Positions 43,711 through 56,624 of a DNA stretch of 64,000 nucleotides are shown piece after piece. The position numbers were made by a program, and so were the translations under genes. Location of the stretch: contig SJOL01007654.1 of assembly GCA_004794785.1 (NCBI GenBank), forward strand, positions 469,253 to 533,252, given 5' to 3'. Below the pieces are notes generated by a model that worked only from the letters and a program-made list of their open reading frames with translations, did not search any database and was not told the DNA's origin. Every line of letters starts with the position of its first letter. Position 1 is the first letter of the stretch. This DNA is from Opisthorchis felineus. Its lineage: Eukaryota; Platyhelminthes; Trematoda; Opisthorchiida; Opisthorchiidae.

Positions 43711-46169
43711 CGAAATCTTCTCGCACTACCAACGTGTGGAACATTTTATATGGAATAGATTTAATTGCCCGAGGAGTCCTAGGACATGAAAGGAACATTC
43801 TGACAGTGTGTTACTTGCTACGAAAGCAACACGGTGCCGCGAATATCAATATCGTATTTCAACCACGTTTTTTTTGGTAATTTGCTCATCTGATTATGCA
43901 CAATTGCCGGCCATTGTGTTACCAATAAAGATACAAAGAAGTGGGAAAAATGCAAGGTTCAAATGCTCACGCCCAAATGGGTCAGTGGGCGTGAGCATTT
44001 TTCCGTCTCCGTCTGGCCTTATTTGACCTGCTTACGAAATTTGGTAGTTTTCATCAACTTAAATGGAACCTGATGTCCATACAATGCGAAGACAGATACT
44101 TTCGTCGCAGTCACTTTTGCACATGCAATTTTTTGTCAATGCACAGAATGAGAAAACTCGAGGATGGTCCTTTTGACAGGCCCCAAGGTGGCAAAGACGG
44201 CATCGGACTGTTGGAGTTTTTCATCAACCTCATATAGTTAGAACTGCCTTGCGTTTTGGTCGCTGGTTATATCCTGGCTTGATGCTTGTCGCGCAAAAGC
44301 TTGACATCCAAACATGTACTTATGAAAATACCTTTATGTTTAAAAAATAACAACGAGGCGGTAGCAATTAGGAGGAATAGAGTAATGCTGCAAAAACAGC
44401 GAATAATGCACTGATGACCGCTGTAATGTTTTCAGTGTTCCTCATTACCATAATTACCGATGAACAAGCTGCAGGGTTCTGCAACTGATTCTATTGAAGA
44501 GAATGTTAGGATCTAACTAACTAACTTATACATACGATGTATTCTAGAGGTGAATGTATTGTAGTTGACACACCAACAATATAAAGTGAGCCACTGACCA
44601 AACCAAAAAGAGCATAGAACTAAATTATTTCACGTGAAGCTGTGGAATCTTGTGGGTTTTGTAGATGGAAGCCTTTACACAACGCTATTAAAGACATTAG
44701 ACCACTGAAAAATCTTTCGCTACCACGGTTAGTGGTATTATTGGGCGCCTTTGAAATTCGCGCAAAAAATGAAACCTCTTGTATGTTTGACTGCACCAGA
44801 TTAGGCAGAGCTCCACAGCGCTACTTTCAATCCGACTCGAGGCTGCCGTGGTAAGGCTTTCAAATAACGCATAATTTTCAACGCACGCAATTTCAGCACA
44901 CATTTCTAGATACATAATCAAGTCCAAAAGTGTGCCAGAGTTTGGATTTTGTCATTGATGCACGTGGACCGAGCGCAACCTCTAACCAGCAAGAATATAT
45001 GAAAACCTTTTAATATTGAATAACCCCTGGTTTCGCACTCATTCCATTTATCATTCACACAAGACTGAATATCCTAATTTTTTGGCCTCATTAGGGGTTT
45101 GATTTAGTACACTGTTCTGGCAAGCGTACATGTTGAATAGGGTTTAAAATGAAGTGGTGCGTACGCATGGTAACTATTGAGATGTCAGTTTGAAGCTGTC
45201 ATTGCTTCAACTATTTGGAAGTTCCACAAGGGGTTGCTAAAACGCAGTTGTTTATGGAAGGATTTAGAAATCCCACACAAAAAATCTAAAACTGACAGCT
45301 ATTCAGATGTAACTGCCATTGGTTCACATTGTGTAGCTAGCTAGCTTGAGCAGATCTGTTAACAGTCAAGGTAAAACAGAATGCTTCCGAGGTGGTTTCG
45401 ATGGTTCATTTAAACAAAAAATAATGCAGCAAAATCAACAGACTTGCGATTTTTCTGCCACCACCAAACTGAAAATATCATATTTTGTAATTTGAGGAAA
45501 AATATAGCCTTACTTTTTTTCGAAAATAATCAGCAGCGGTCAAACTGCTGCTGCTCACGGTGTGCTAGCAACGTAAGGCAGAGCGATTGGGCACTCTTGA
45601 GCCATGAAGGGCTAGTCAAAAGTCACTTTTACATCCATAATGTTTCTGTCTATATATGATTTTGGTCTTATTGATTTCAGTGGCCGCCGCGGCATTTAGC
45701 TCCCCAAGCATGGTAGTACAATGTTTGAGTTAATTTGTGACAGTGACGTCTGCTACTGTAGACAACACGTGCATTCCTTAAAAAGTGGAAACATTGGAGG
45801 AAATTATCGTCCTTGTGCTTCTGTGTTGGTTGGATAAAATAGTTTGAAATCCTACTGAGAACTTTCCGGTTGGCTTCTCGTTAACCAGCTAACGGAACCT
45901 GTGAAGTCAGCCATGTTTGTTTCTGGTGGTTTGCAACTATAATTTGAACTCCTCTTCCAAGCATTTAAGCTTGTATATTCTTGACCGGAATATGATTCTA
46001 GGTTAAATTGTGTCCTGTTTTACACATATACGAATCACTTCATTAACTAGTGCCAACTAGCAAGCCTGAGGCATCGTTACCACCGTTACTACCTCCAGGA
46101 TTGTTGCTGGTGTCGGATGGCATCAAAAATTCGTAGAGGTAATTAAAGAATGGGTATTTGGTTGTGCCG
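43711..46169. other. Unassigned non-coding stretch
   Basis: Apart from the perfect hairpin at 43961-44000, nothing is recognised. Frames at 44642-44927 are open on both strands and have no domain. Confidence 0.35.
43961..44000. repeat. Perfect 15-bp inverted repeat with 10-base loop
   Basis: aaatgctcacgccca at 43961-43975 is the exact reverse complement of 43986-44000. The GC-rich stem would fold stably as RNA or as a cruciform. There is no U-run or gene end beside it that would define a role. Confidence 0.9.
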
Positions 46170-46560
46170 CGGGCAATTTAGTCACGGAGAACATCCAGCA
46201 CCATCAGCTGCCGTAGATCGGCCGTGTTACACATGCAGAAAAGTCGTCTATCGAGACCAGTTCCATTCTCCGTACCCCATTTAGAATGGCTAAATCTGCA
46301 ATGTGGACAGCGTGCGGCTTGGCTGAAGGGTGTGAAAGAGATTACGGAGAGTTCAGGCGTTTTTGGAGCGGAGTGGGGCCTACGTTACCCCTACTGCACT
46401 TGGCTGGGAAAATTGCAAGAAATGGCGGCCGATCAATGTCAGTGGCGTCAGTTCTGTCAGTTTCTTTACTCATTGACTAGTTGAGCGCTTGGGGGTGTCG
46501 GCACCTCGGAGTGCCTGCGATAGGTCAGCATCAGGTCCCTTCCCTCACCCACTCTTTCCT
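46170..46560 (+). mobile_element. Non-LTR retrotransposon 3' end (C-terminus of the RT ORF)
   Basis: The frame at 46224-46484 reads HLEWLNLQCGQRAAWLKGVK, then YPYCTWLGKLQEMAADQCQW and RQFCQFLYSL before a stop. This fits the tail of a trematode endonuclease/RT LINE, whose pattern is GGQxxxWxxGxKE...WLxxLxxMAxxRxQWRxCCxFL. A short upstream segment (CATCAGCTGCC) reads as the HxLPYR motif in another frame. The RT core is absent, so this is a 5'-truncated copy. It is a different family from the element at 3.9-6.7 kb, which ends RIGLxxHxR. Confidence 0.68.
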
Positions 46561-46919
46561 CTTGTTTTCACCCTAAGGCTTTGAATAATATTAGGTAAGC
46601 TTTCTGATTGTACGGCAGTGAAGTACTAGTCTCAAAGCTGATGATGATGGTTTAAAAAGTTGATTTCCGTAAGCCGAGGATTGGTGCAAAATTATCGCCT
46701 TAAGACGTCTCAGGGTGCTCTTATTGATGATAATATCCAAAAACATTCCTTCAGCTAAAATATCAAAGAACAGGTAAAACATTGTTAGTGCTGCGATGCT
46801 TCAGGAAAGCTGATTGTGTTCGGGCACAGAGTGCTGTAATAGTTTCTGATGGTCACGATGTGACCAGAGACAAGCCACTGGTGAGATATCCTAACAAAGA
46901 TGGGAGGTGTTATTAAAAA

Positions 46920-47103
46920 GAAATCGTTCAGCTGTAACACTCGGTGCCTAGCTGCCATGCCACCCAAAGGAAGCACGAAGGCTGGGATACTGCCAGGTTG
47001 CCCAAGCCTAGGCAGGGAAAGTCGAGAGGCAGAGGTCGGGTTTGAACCAGAGACCTTTTGGTCAGTAAATTCGCGCTCTAACCACTGAGCCACCTCTCAC
47101 CGG
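46920..47103 (-). mobile_element. tRNA-derived SINE family 2, best copy (reverse)
   Basis: The minus strand begins ggtgagaggtggctcagtgg then ttagagcgcg (A box), followed by ggtctctggttcaaacccga (B box), as in a tRNA gene head. The body then continues to cgttcagctg near 46930. The overlapping minus-strand frame (46785-47093) starts MAQWLEREFTDQKVSGSN and continues PTSASRLSLPRLGQPG. I recognise this as a recurring repeat-derived peptide in liver-fluke predictions; it is not a gene. Confidence 0.8.
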
Positions 47104-50100
47104 GGAGGTGTTATTACATACGACAAACTGTGTAAATTCAGAAAACTCTGCGTGACAGTACAGGGTCCGTAAACTACCTGCTCATGTGCAGCTTAACTAC
47201 CCAGCTCAGGGAAGTTACTAACAGTCACGCTAAATGGGTCAGTGACATTCTTCCCAATGGCAAATCCATACCGTGCTGCCAAATTTATGTCACGAGGGTT
47301 CGTTCTGTCTCGTTTACTACAAACGAAGACACTCAGGTTAGACAGAACAAAAGGTGATGGTGGGTTATTCCTGTAATATCTGTGTATACCAAATCGCGAC
47401 CCCAACTACAAACTCTGGTCATAGTACGTCAGTATTTAACGCCCCATCATCTTCCCACTGGACTCATTCGAACAATCCTAACCGTCTGAGGTAAGGGTTT
47501 TATAAGAGCGATAAGACCATATGTTATTTTTTAAACAGCTCATGCAGCGATATAGGCGGCTTCAGGTTTTGTTAATGGCGAATGAATTCCAATTTTTATT
47601 AAACAGTTTTTACACAAACGAAAGTGCCTCCAGGTGGCACGAATAATGCACACTTCTGGATCATTCCGAACGACATACGGCGACGCTCATTATAACTCAA
47701 TATGGTTGAGTTACTTTGCAAAATTTCGAGAACAGTAAGTAAAAAATGCGGAAAAATGGAAACATACTTGAGAATATGCCAGACTAAAATACATTGGTTC
47801 GCGGTCGAATCTTGAGTCCTGATTTGTTGTGAAATGAAGAGGTGGGGAGCACTCCCATTTGAAGGAATAAGCTGGTCAAAGTTTACATTTCACTGGATAA
47901 AACCAGCAACTTGAATTGCGCGACTTGACTACGAAAATTGGTTGCAACATTCCATAGATAGAATCGAAGAATTGAAAATTGCGTTTCCCTTATAATAGTT
48001 GGTGCGAAAATAGCGCATTTCGATAAAATGTCAGAGATACTTTGGGAGCTTGTCTATCAGCAGAACAGGATTTTTTTCAAAAAAGTGAATGGTATTATTT
48101 CGAGCTTGCTTAAGCAAAATTGAAACTTATTCTACGGTTGCTAATTGCATTCCAAGTTAGGGTATATTTAATACGCAAAAGCGGGGACAATACCGAGATG
48201 TTATTCGATAGGTGTCACATTCCGCAAACACTAATTCCCAAAAAATCTGACAAACAGAAACGCGCCCAGAGTTCGGTACACTGAGAAATGGAAGTTTGTT
48301 GGAAGAAAACCGAACGCCTTTCTACCATACAGCAGAATAAGTTCCATATAAAGTGGAGAAGTTATGCAACCTGTGGTAGTCAGGCTACTTAACTCACAAT
48401 AGGCGCACGACTAGTTAAACTACTCCAACTCCAGCGTTTGCGTTGTCTGTCAGGCCAGGCTCCATAGGTCTGTCCCACGCGTCTGGTTCTCTTCGTTTTC
48501 TATGCAACCGGCTGCTTTTCAAGAAGTTTTCTTATTTTTTTACCGTTTGACGTAGGGTGTGCAACAACTGGCGAGTTTGGCGTTTGATCTCCATCCATTA
48601 ATTTATTTTTTTGGAGTGAAAAGCCTAATTAACTCTATTTAACATTCAAAAAATCCTCAGCCTTGCGATTTCCATAAAAATAGCTTTGGTTACTTAACGA
48701 TGAGAAAGACTGAAGAGCAGTTCAATATGTGGAAGGCTTTTGATGACAGACTCTTAATATAAAATGCGTTCACTTAATGTTTCACAAAGTTATAAATCCA
48801 TCGTGGAAGTTAGAGCCTGGTGGGTTACTCTCTACACGTCTTTATAGAGCCCCCATCCAAGTTGGGACATTCTTAATTTGGACCTCGGGTTGCTATTCTT
48901 TATGTATAAAAACTGGGTAACCTATACTTGTATGCTGAAATTAACTGAGGATCGTCAAGGCAGTCGTATGTATAAGTGATAAGGTGACATTGGCCTAAAT
49001 AATGTGCGGATGATGATAAAATTCATCCCACTGTTTGTACAGCAGTTGACAATCCTTCCGTCAAAAAAAATCCCTGATGCTTTGGAGTAAAATGGTTGCG
49101 AACCCTAAAGACAGGTCCTGTGTAAAGTAGGAAAGCTTGTATTGGGATGGAGTAAATCACTGAGATGAGTTTTTTGTATACTAAGGTTTGCAATGTTGTG
49201 TCATATTTGTTCGTGTACACTACTTATTATTGCTATATGAGATTTCACACAGGTACCCACATTTGGCCAACTGTGCAGTCCGTTTTAAACTAGAGAATAA
49301 ATTCTTTGTGCCCTGTATATCAGATTAAATTTCGGCGATAAAAATATCAAACATTTTAAAGAATTTTTACACCTCGCATGCACGCCTTTGCTTACAAGCG
49401 CAAGGACTCGCCAAACAGCAGATTACGAGTGCGAATTGGAGAAATTAAACCCAAGACACTTTACCAATAAACCAAAAGAGATTAGCAAGATGTATCTAAT
49501 TATGCATGCTGCTTAAACGAATATAAATGCTGTTTAAGCGCCTGACTCTGATTTGCTCTCATTCCTTTGTTCAGTCTGGGATTCTTCCTCAATTACTACG
49601 TCATATGAAAATTTGTTCGGTTGTCACTGACTCCGTTGTTTAAAATCCGTTGATTCAGGAGTGCAGTGGAAGACGGACGTCAGCGCTCGTTACTCGTGCC
49701 GTTTAGGAGCTGTTCAGGAGCGGCATATTATTCTTTATCAGGTTTTCTGAAATTTTGGTTGCAACTAGTCACTTCAATGTTATTTACATAATGGGTGAAA
49801 GACTGAAAACCGGCAATACCAAAGTTGTGAGATTGGTGTCTGTCTTCGGCCTCTGGGGTTTTGTTTAGCACTGCGAAGCCAAGAATATACGTCCGGTGGT
49901 GACTGCTACCTCAGGAAATTGCATTTCTCAAAGGGCCACACAAAGCGCTCTCTTAAAACCGTCTGTTTTCATTGTCCAAATGGTTCTTGCTTTAGGAAGT
50001 CGCAAACTCAAACATCACGCCTTTAGGTACTACTTTCCTTGCAATTACTGAAAAATTGTCGGCTTCACACTCACAGCCCGCATTTAGATTTTATTCATGG

Positions 50101-50736
50101 CATTTATCCCTAGCTTACAAAAGAGCACTTTGTGATGAAATATTCATTAAACTAAGTACCGTTTTGAGCGGTTTACTGTACATTAGACAAATGTTTAACT
50201 TAAATAATCGTCTTTTGGTTAAGTTGGCTATCAATATACACCAGATCAACACCAGATCAACAACATCATCTTTAACATTGACGGAAACACACCAATAATA
50301 CACACCGATACTCAACAGTTACGATATCCACCAAAACACTGGAAAGTTGAATACCCATCTTTACCGCTGGTACGGTCAAAAAGAAACACTTCTGTTTGAG
50401 TTTCCACATAAAAATATTTCTCTGAAATTCCCATTTAGACACAGGAGTGACATCTTTTCACACAGGAGGGTTCAGCTGACCAGAAGGGATTTTAGGAACT
50501 GCTTGAGCCGAAAGATACAACAGGATAAACTACGGCAAAGCCTTTCCCTTGTTTTTTACAGATACACCTTACGTATATCCAGGCGCTTTTCACAATCTCC
50601 GGAAAGAATTATGAAAAATTGGGAAATCTTTTCTGACAGTTCACAAGCAGTCAACCCCCCAACCGTAAATTTGACGCTCGAACTGAAAAAAGCAAAGCAA
50701 ACTGGATCAACCTTAATAACATTTTGTCTGTTTCAG
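47104..50736. other. Unassigned non-coding stretch
   Basis: Long AT-rich stretches, particularly 47.7-49.5 kb, with very few open frames. No gene, RNA or repeat family is recognised. The frame at 50347-50784 (145 codons) is lysine/arginine-rich without a domain and overlaps the next exon candidate in a different frame. Confidence 0.4.
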
Positions 50737-50933
50737 CGAAAACAGGATTGCATGACAATTCGAATCGCGGCGCGGTGGAAATAGGATACCGTGGACAATT
50801 TACAGAGTACACTGCGACAAATCAGACTCTAGATTCCTTTGGATTATCACAAAAATATTCTGAGCGTTGGTTCCCCATATCGACCTCCGGTTCGTCCACG
50901 ACATATTCACGCCCCGCCACACTCTACGGCTGA
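50737..50933 (+). CDS. Unassigned terminal-exon candidate
   Basis: An acceptor (ttttgtctgtttcag) ends at 50736. The downstream frame starts with two bases completing a split codon and stays open for 64 codons to a TGA at about 50931. The peptide is balanced and protein-like: KTGLHDNSNRGAVEIGYRGQ, then FTEYTATNQTLDSFGLSQKY, then a Ser/Thr-rich end. The entry phase equals the exit phase of the FERM exon at 2849-2946, but a shared phase is weak evidence and the distance is 48 kb. I recognise no domain. Confidence 0.3.
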
Positions 50934-53900
50934 TGGTGGAATTTGGAAATGGATGAATCCAATGGATTAAAATCAGAACACATAGGCCTATCGACACTGA
51001 AAAGTAAATTAAACTAGGCAAATTTTTGTTGCACTAGCTAGTATAGTCACATCACACCTTCCGGGTACCATCAATACTAACATTACTCGTTAGAAAATGT
51101 TACTGATTACCGTAAAACCACGGTACTTAAAAATAGTTGAATTTGTAGTGTGACTTCTGAATACCATAGATGAGGGGTTCAGCTGGGATTCACTTAGGTG
51201 TCCTGTCAAAATTGAAATCATTGTATTTGGAAAATTCGTTCCTGCTTGCCAATGCTTCGGTCTGTGGAGGATAAAGGAAATATGTACTATTCAGAGAGGA
51301 CAATCAGGTTGCCCGACTTTTATAACCCACTTGTCCCTTTACTGAACCAACGATGACAGCGGAACCTTTGTGTCAGTTGAGTTGTATCGCGGCCGAAAAC
51401 TGCAAGAGGTACAGAAGTTTGACCACAGTTTTGTAAATGAAATTCTTCGAAACAATATGCACACCAACATCAGCTATCGGGGCGTTGTTTCTCTAACGTT
51501 CACCATGGGCAAAAATACACAATCTCGTCTAAGCCTCAGCTGATGACACTGTCGGTTCAAGCCCCACGCTGTAAACGAAGAACCAATGGTAGGCACATTT
51601 TTGGCAAAAACACTGAAATCAGAGTGGGCATAAACACCATCGAAAAACTTTTTTGTCATTACTTGATGAAAAACACTTGTCACCTTCTAACAGTTGTTAT
51701 ACGATATGACGATGAGTGCCCGTCGAACTGTTGCTGATACCTCCGACTTATAGCGACCTAGTAAACTGAGTGAATGTCACTCTCAGATTTGGACATTGCA
51801 AAGCTATTTTTCACTGTTGCTAAATGGAGCTATAACAAGGATCGGAAAAGTGCAATGCCCATCTATAGTGATATTCAAATTTTCCGCAGGATTAGTCACG
51901 GTAAAAACGCTTGTACCACTGAATGCAGCACAAACGATGAGTTCATTCTTCTATTTTAGGCTGCACGAAAGAGATTACTACATACAGCACAAGTAGATCT
52001 GCAGATAAGCCAATATACTGCTTGTTTTTGGCTTCGACATCAACGTATAAGGACAAGTTCTGGATAGCTCAATAAATATCACAAATTCTCATATAGTGCA
52101 CTGTTCGGGCGGAGGCTACGACTGTTGCGGATGTTGATTTGGAGCCCGAGATCTATCGCATTTATGCGGGCGAAACATGAACCACTCCACTGGACGTTTG
52201 TGGGGTCAAGAGCAGCTCGGGCACACATCGCATAAATACCAGAAGGTTTATACAAAGCCCACCAGACCATCGTCCGCCGCATTCCACCGATAGAACTGCC
52301 TGTAGACTATTGATTCGTGTGTGGGAATTCGGAAGACCATACGACAACCGTTACTGAAAGTTGCATAAGGGGCAACCCGATACTGCAAAGATGAGGTTAC
52401 CGTTCGAAAGCTAGGTCCATTGGCACAGTCTTGGCGTAGATTTGGGGTAGTAACGCATAGGACGCCTCAAAAACAACCTTGTAGTCAGATTTTCAATCGG
52501 ATACAAACCACCGCCCCAACTTTCTCCAACGCCTTATGATAAAAATGCACATTGATCACGCGTGCGTTGGTTAATTTTGGGCGCGCATGCAAACTGACTG
52601 GACGTAAAATTTACGCATGAAACTGTTATACAGACATTCATCCCCAGAACAACAAATCGCTCGATGTACTTTTAACTGCCAAAGCCAATCATTTCAAGTA
52701 GTGTGACAAATCTTTTACAGCCTTTGGAGACCTTGGTTACAGAAACAGTACTCACCAATGCCCTCCTCTATAACACGAGTCTCAATCACGCTTCTTGGAT
52801 ACTCACAATGGTTCCCTACCATCGGTTGAGCACATCAGCATACTTTTCGCGGTTCGCCAAAAACGCGCAATCATGGTATTTCGGACGGATAAACCACCAT
52901 GAATTCTAGGCAAGCAAGCAAATGAGAACATGTTCGGCATCTTCCTCTACTGACTATAAACAAGACAGTACCCATCGAAAACATAAAGCATGAGTCTAAA
53001 GCCTCATCTTAAGAGATTTCCTACTCTCGAGAGATGCTCTGAATGTCTGTCAGAAGGCGTGATAATATTTCAAAGGCATATTCTCTATAATGAGAACGTA
53101 GGCAAAACTGGACGGGATTGGTCAACCGGCTACGCACAAACTCGAACCAAATGTGGAAAGAAACGACGCCCGACGAAGCGTATGGACCTCGAACTAGATG
53201 GGTTTTGGTTGAAGACCCATTCCATAAGATACGCTCTAACTAATAAACCTTCAGCTACTGAGGGAAAGTGCTGGAGGTGATCCGAATACTCGTCTTCTAA
53301 AGGGTTAGGGGGCGAATGTCCAGCGTGACGCACTTCCCTACCAGCCTGTTTGTTTAGTCCACTATTACGGCCGTCCAGGTCAAAGTTTGGATTCCGTTTG
53401 GGAGAAATTTCGCCTCCAGTCTGCTACTGTCCTTTGGTTCATTGTTCCATTATACATATATATATTCATTTGAGACTACACGCGGCCATGTTCATGCTTT
53501 TGATTTATCGTTCTGCGAATATCATTTGAGTTACCCGGACCTATCAAATGCACCGTTTTTGTCAGTCCTTATCCAATGTTTATTTGCACCATACACCTTA
53601 TGCCCGAAGTTGTATCTCTTTAAATTGGTCTTTCTTGCAACATATGGTTCTATTCTAGCATTCACGTGAATTTTTATGGAAAGCCAATAACGCAATAGTT
53701 TTTGCTTTTTATTGTTATCGAGGGGACGGATGGTCTACGTCCCTCTGACTGAAAGCGCGTGCCTCAAATAACACATCTTGAAACACTTATGCCCAACGAA
53801 AATGTGTTTTGAATGCTATCACCATCCCACTGGGTAACTGTACTGAACGATCTAACACATAGAACAGTTGTCTCCATTTCCTGCTCAAGTTGCAGGGTTC

Positions 53901-54481
53901 TTCCAAACGGTCAACGACAAACTGACTGTTTGACGTAACTAAGCAGTAAAACAAAGCTTTGTGTACGGTTAACAAGTTAGGAAGGAAACATGCGGAGGGA
54001 TGTACGTAGTTGAACAAGTGACCATCAGACGAATTTGATTTGTTAATTAGGTCGATCGAACTGAGCAGAATCTCACGGCAGCCAAGCGGCAGTAAATGTA
54101 GCTGCTATCGTAACCTAAGCGGTGCGGTTGACAAAATGATCCCTGTCTATGCTATATGTTAATGAGCTCAGAGAACGGTGCCATCATAGTTCAGACTGGT
54201 GATTTATTTCTCAGTCAGTCGAGATGTTATCAGATTTGTTTCCGTCAAACAGACAAATAGACAGCCGTAGATCTGACAACCCCTGTAGGTAGTTGAATCA
54301 ACATGAACAGGAAGTAATTCAGTATTTTTCACAAGACATTTTTTAAATTCATCACACACATTATAACAAACGGAAAACATTTTAGAAGTTTAGAGGCAAG
54401 AATTCGACAACCAATTTTCGTCAACTTCTTCCTATATCTATAAAGATTCGCGGTACATCAGAACCAAACTAAACTTCAATT
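50934..54481. other. Unassigned non-coding stretch
   Basis: No gene is supported. Frames at 51.5-52.4 kb overlap on both strands. The 96-codon frame at 52990-53280 has no domain. A short (TA) tract is at 53453-53464. Confidence 0.35.
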
Positions 54482-54783
54482 GGTTGCTGGAAACTGTTCG
54501 GCAGCCCACGACCGGTTTCGTCCTTCTTGGGGCTCAACAGATAGGCGCAGTCTCCGAGTTTCCGTCAACCTCATGTTCAAATTGAACCCAAATTGGACCG
54601 ATTTCGACAAATACACTCATTTGCACAGCTGTTTGTTTTTCAGGTAAAGAAGAACATTGTGAACGAGAAATTCAGCTGGTAATCAGGTGCGTTTCCAGTG
54701 AAAACCAAATTGGTATGCAGATGAGTGAACCTACCTGATGAGCCCCATGGAGGGCGTGGGCTGTCGAACAGTTTTCAGCAACC
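54482..54783. mobile_element. Inverted-repeat element family C, best copy, 302 bp
   Basis: The left end (ggttgctggaaactgttcgg, then cagcccacgacc) and right end (ggcgtgggctgtcgaacagt then tttcagcaacc) are inverted repeats of about 50 bases with several mismatches and a small indel. Related pieces occur at 27090-27275 and, reversed, at 39406-39610. There is no coding capacity. The frame at 54738 begins inside the right terminal repeat and should not be called. Confidence 0.75.
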
Positions 54784-55178
54784 GTCCAATGTTGCTAAAA
54801 ATCCTATGGATTTTACTTCAGCGTAGAATTCAAACTATGAATAGGCTAGGGATACCGGATGTGATTTGCGCCACATGTTCCAGAAACTCTACAGAAGATT
54901 CGCGGCATTCTGTAACAAACAAAATCAGAGTTTTTCAGGTTTTTGCATTATTTGTTGTCGAAAAATTTTCGGCTTACTAACATTTCCTAACTAAGATAAA
55001 TGATCATCACCCAGTCATTTCCACAGCGCTCTAGTATCACTTTTTGTTCAATTATTCACGGCCACTTCATGTTTCTCGTATGCACGAAAGCATACTGGTG
55101 AATGTTGGCTCGTGATTTACGTTTTTGCGGAATGGCTAATGAAGGGCTCAGTAGTACACACCCACGCACGGATTTTAG

Positions 55179-55440
55179 TGAATTCGATACACTCGAGTTG
55201 GTTGAGTACAGTTCAGCTCAGCAAGAACTCACCTTAGTGGGTGAGTGAGAATTCGGAGTAAATTACGCAAGTTCAAAGTTCCCCAAATGGGAACAGTGCC
55301 GCTTCAGAACCAGATCAAGTTACTTGAATAAAGCCTGTTCTATTTCTTCCTAACAGGGAGCGGGACCTAGGGTCAGCCTACTACAAACATCCGAGGTGCT
55401 TCACTTCCAACACTCGATCGGATCATCTGGATAGAAACTG
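55179..55440 (+). CDS. Two-exon candidate (about 55179-55244 and 55357-55440)
   Basis: The first piece follows acggattttag and encodes EFDTLELVEYSSAQQELTLV. It ends at one of two overlapping donors (gtgagt at 55241 or gtgaga at 55245). The second piece follows an excellent acceptor (ctgttctatttcttcctaacag, ending at 55356). With the 55245 donor the phase matches, and the frame reads ERDLGSAYYKHPRCFTSN to a stop near 55435. The intron would be about 112 bases. No domain is known. Both pieces are short, so chance is a serious alternative. Confidence 0.2.
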
Positions 55441-55709
55441 ACAGCATGAAAGCTACGGACGTTGGTTAGTCGCCGTTCAGTCGTTCAGTATCTCCAGCCA
55501 AGCGGAGGGAAGGGCACATGGACTCCATCCTGGTAGACAAACAGAACAGACTTTTCGCAACATCCTACAATCCCTTCTGTCATGTCGTATTCTGTTCACT
55601 TCTAGGTTTCCGGCACTCCTAATTAGGCACGGAAAACGACGCTGTTGTTGGTAGACGGTACCCGGGCCTTAGTAAATCGTGCCTTAACCACATTAGTTTC
55701 TGGTGCTGG

Positions 55710-56076
55710 ATGCATTCTTCAATCATAGACCTGTTTCCTGATCATTTCATTGTGAATTCACCAGTTTCGGCTGATTCCAGCTTTGGTTCTGAACTTCCGA
55801 ATTTACCCCCTAGGTTTATTTCATCGGTGTCGCTGGCCGATTTCACAGTTGATTGGGTGATAAACTATTTATTCAATGGGGACACTTGTATTCCCTCAAG
55901 CCAATGAAATCGAGCGTTATTTTCTTTCAGAACTTCGTCTAGTACGCGAGGGTCGTCAGACTTGTGAGTACCACCAGTACACCAAAGAAAAAGCATTCTC
56001 CGACGAACGAATGATACTAGTTCCGACTCATAGTATAATTTTCCACCGTAGCAGCCTCCCTATCGTGAGTATCTAA
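55710..56076 (+). CDS. Exon-like region, reading frame ambiguous
   Basis: Two overlapping frames are open. The first (55710-55907) encodes DLFPDHFIVNSPVSADSSFG and LADFTVDWVINYLFNGDT. The second (55876-56076) follows a good acceptor (ttattttctttcag, ending at 55930), encodes ELRLVREGRQTCEYHQYTKE and RMILVPTHSIIFHRSSLPI, and reaches a consensus donor (gtgagta near 56068). An alternative within it is a 33-base micro-exon, 55931-55963, ended by gtgagta at 55964. I recognise no domain and cannot decide between these splicing options. Confidence 0.25.
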
Positions 56077-56624
56077 CCCGTGCTAGGAAGCTTATCACCA
56101 GTCTCACAGAATATGTTTCATTTTTATGTTTTTAACTGACAGCCGTTTCTCAGGATCGGTATCTTGAGAAACATTAAAACCATGGTTAAGATACATTCGA
56201 GTGAGTGGGGCATTTAAGTTTAAACATTAAGCGTCATTGGTCCCAATTATTGAGGTTGAGTGACCCTGACACCCGTGATTTACTTATGGCGCAACCTTGG
56301 GCAGGTGAACACTGTAACCCCTTTTGATTTCCGTCAGCTGAGATACCTGGCCGAATCCAGAGCGTTGTCTCCTAATGTTTTCGTTTGTGATGATACCACA
56401 AATGAGTATCTTCCTATATTTCTGTACAATCAACGGATATGTTAAAACCCAACAGTAATCTGCAAGAATCAGAGGGTACGAGCCTCTCTTTTGAGGGCGA
56501 TCCCATATAAATCGCGTATCTACTCCTCTCACCCTACATCACCAGGGGAGAGAATTACTGCCGGACACCACTTTATATGTTCATACCGTTCTGGTAAGTT
56601 TGGTGCATTTAGAAACCACTCCCA

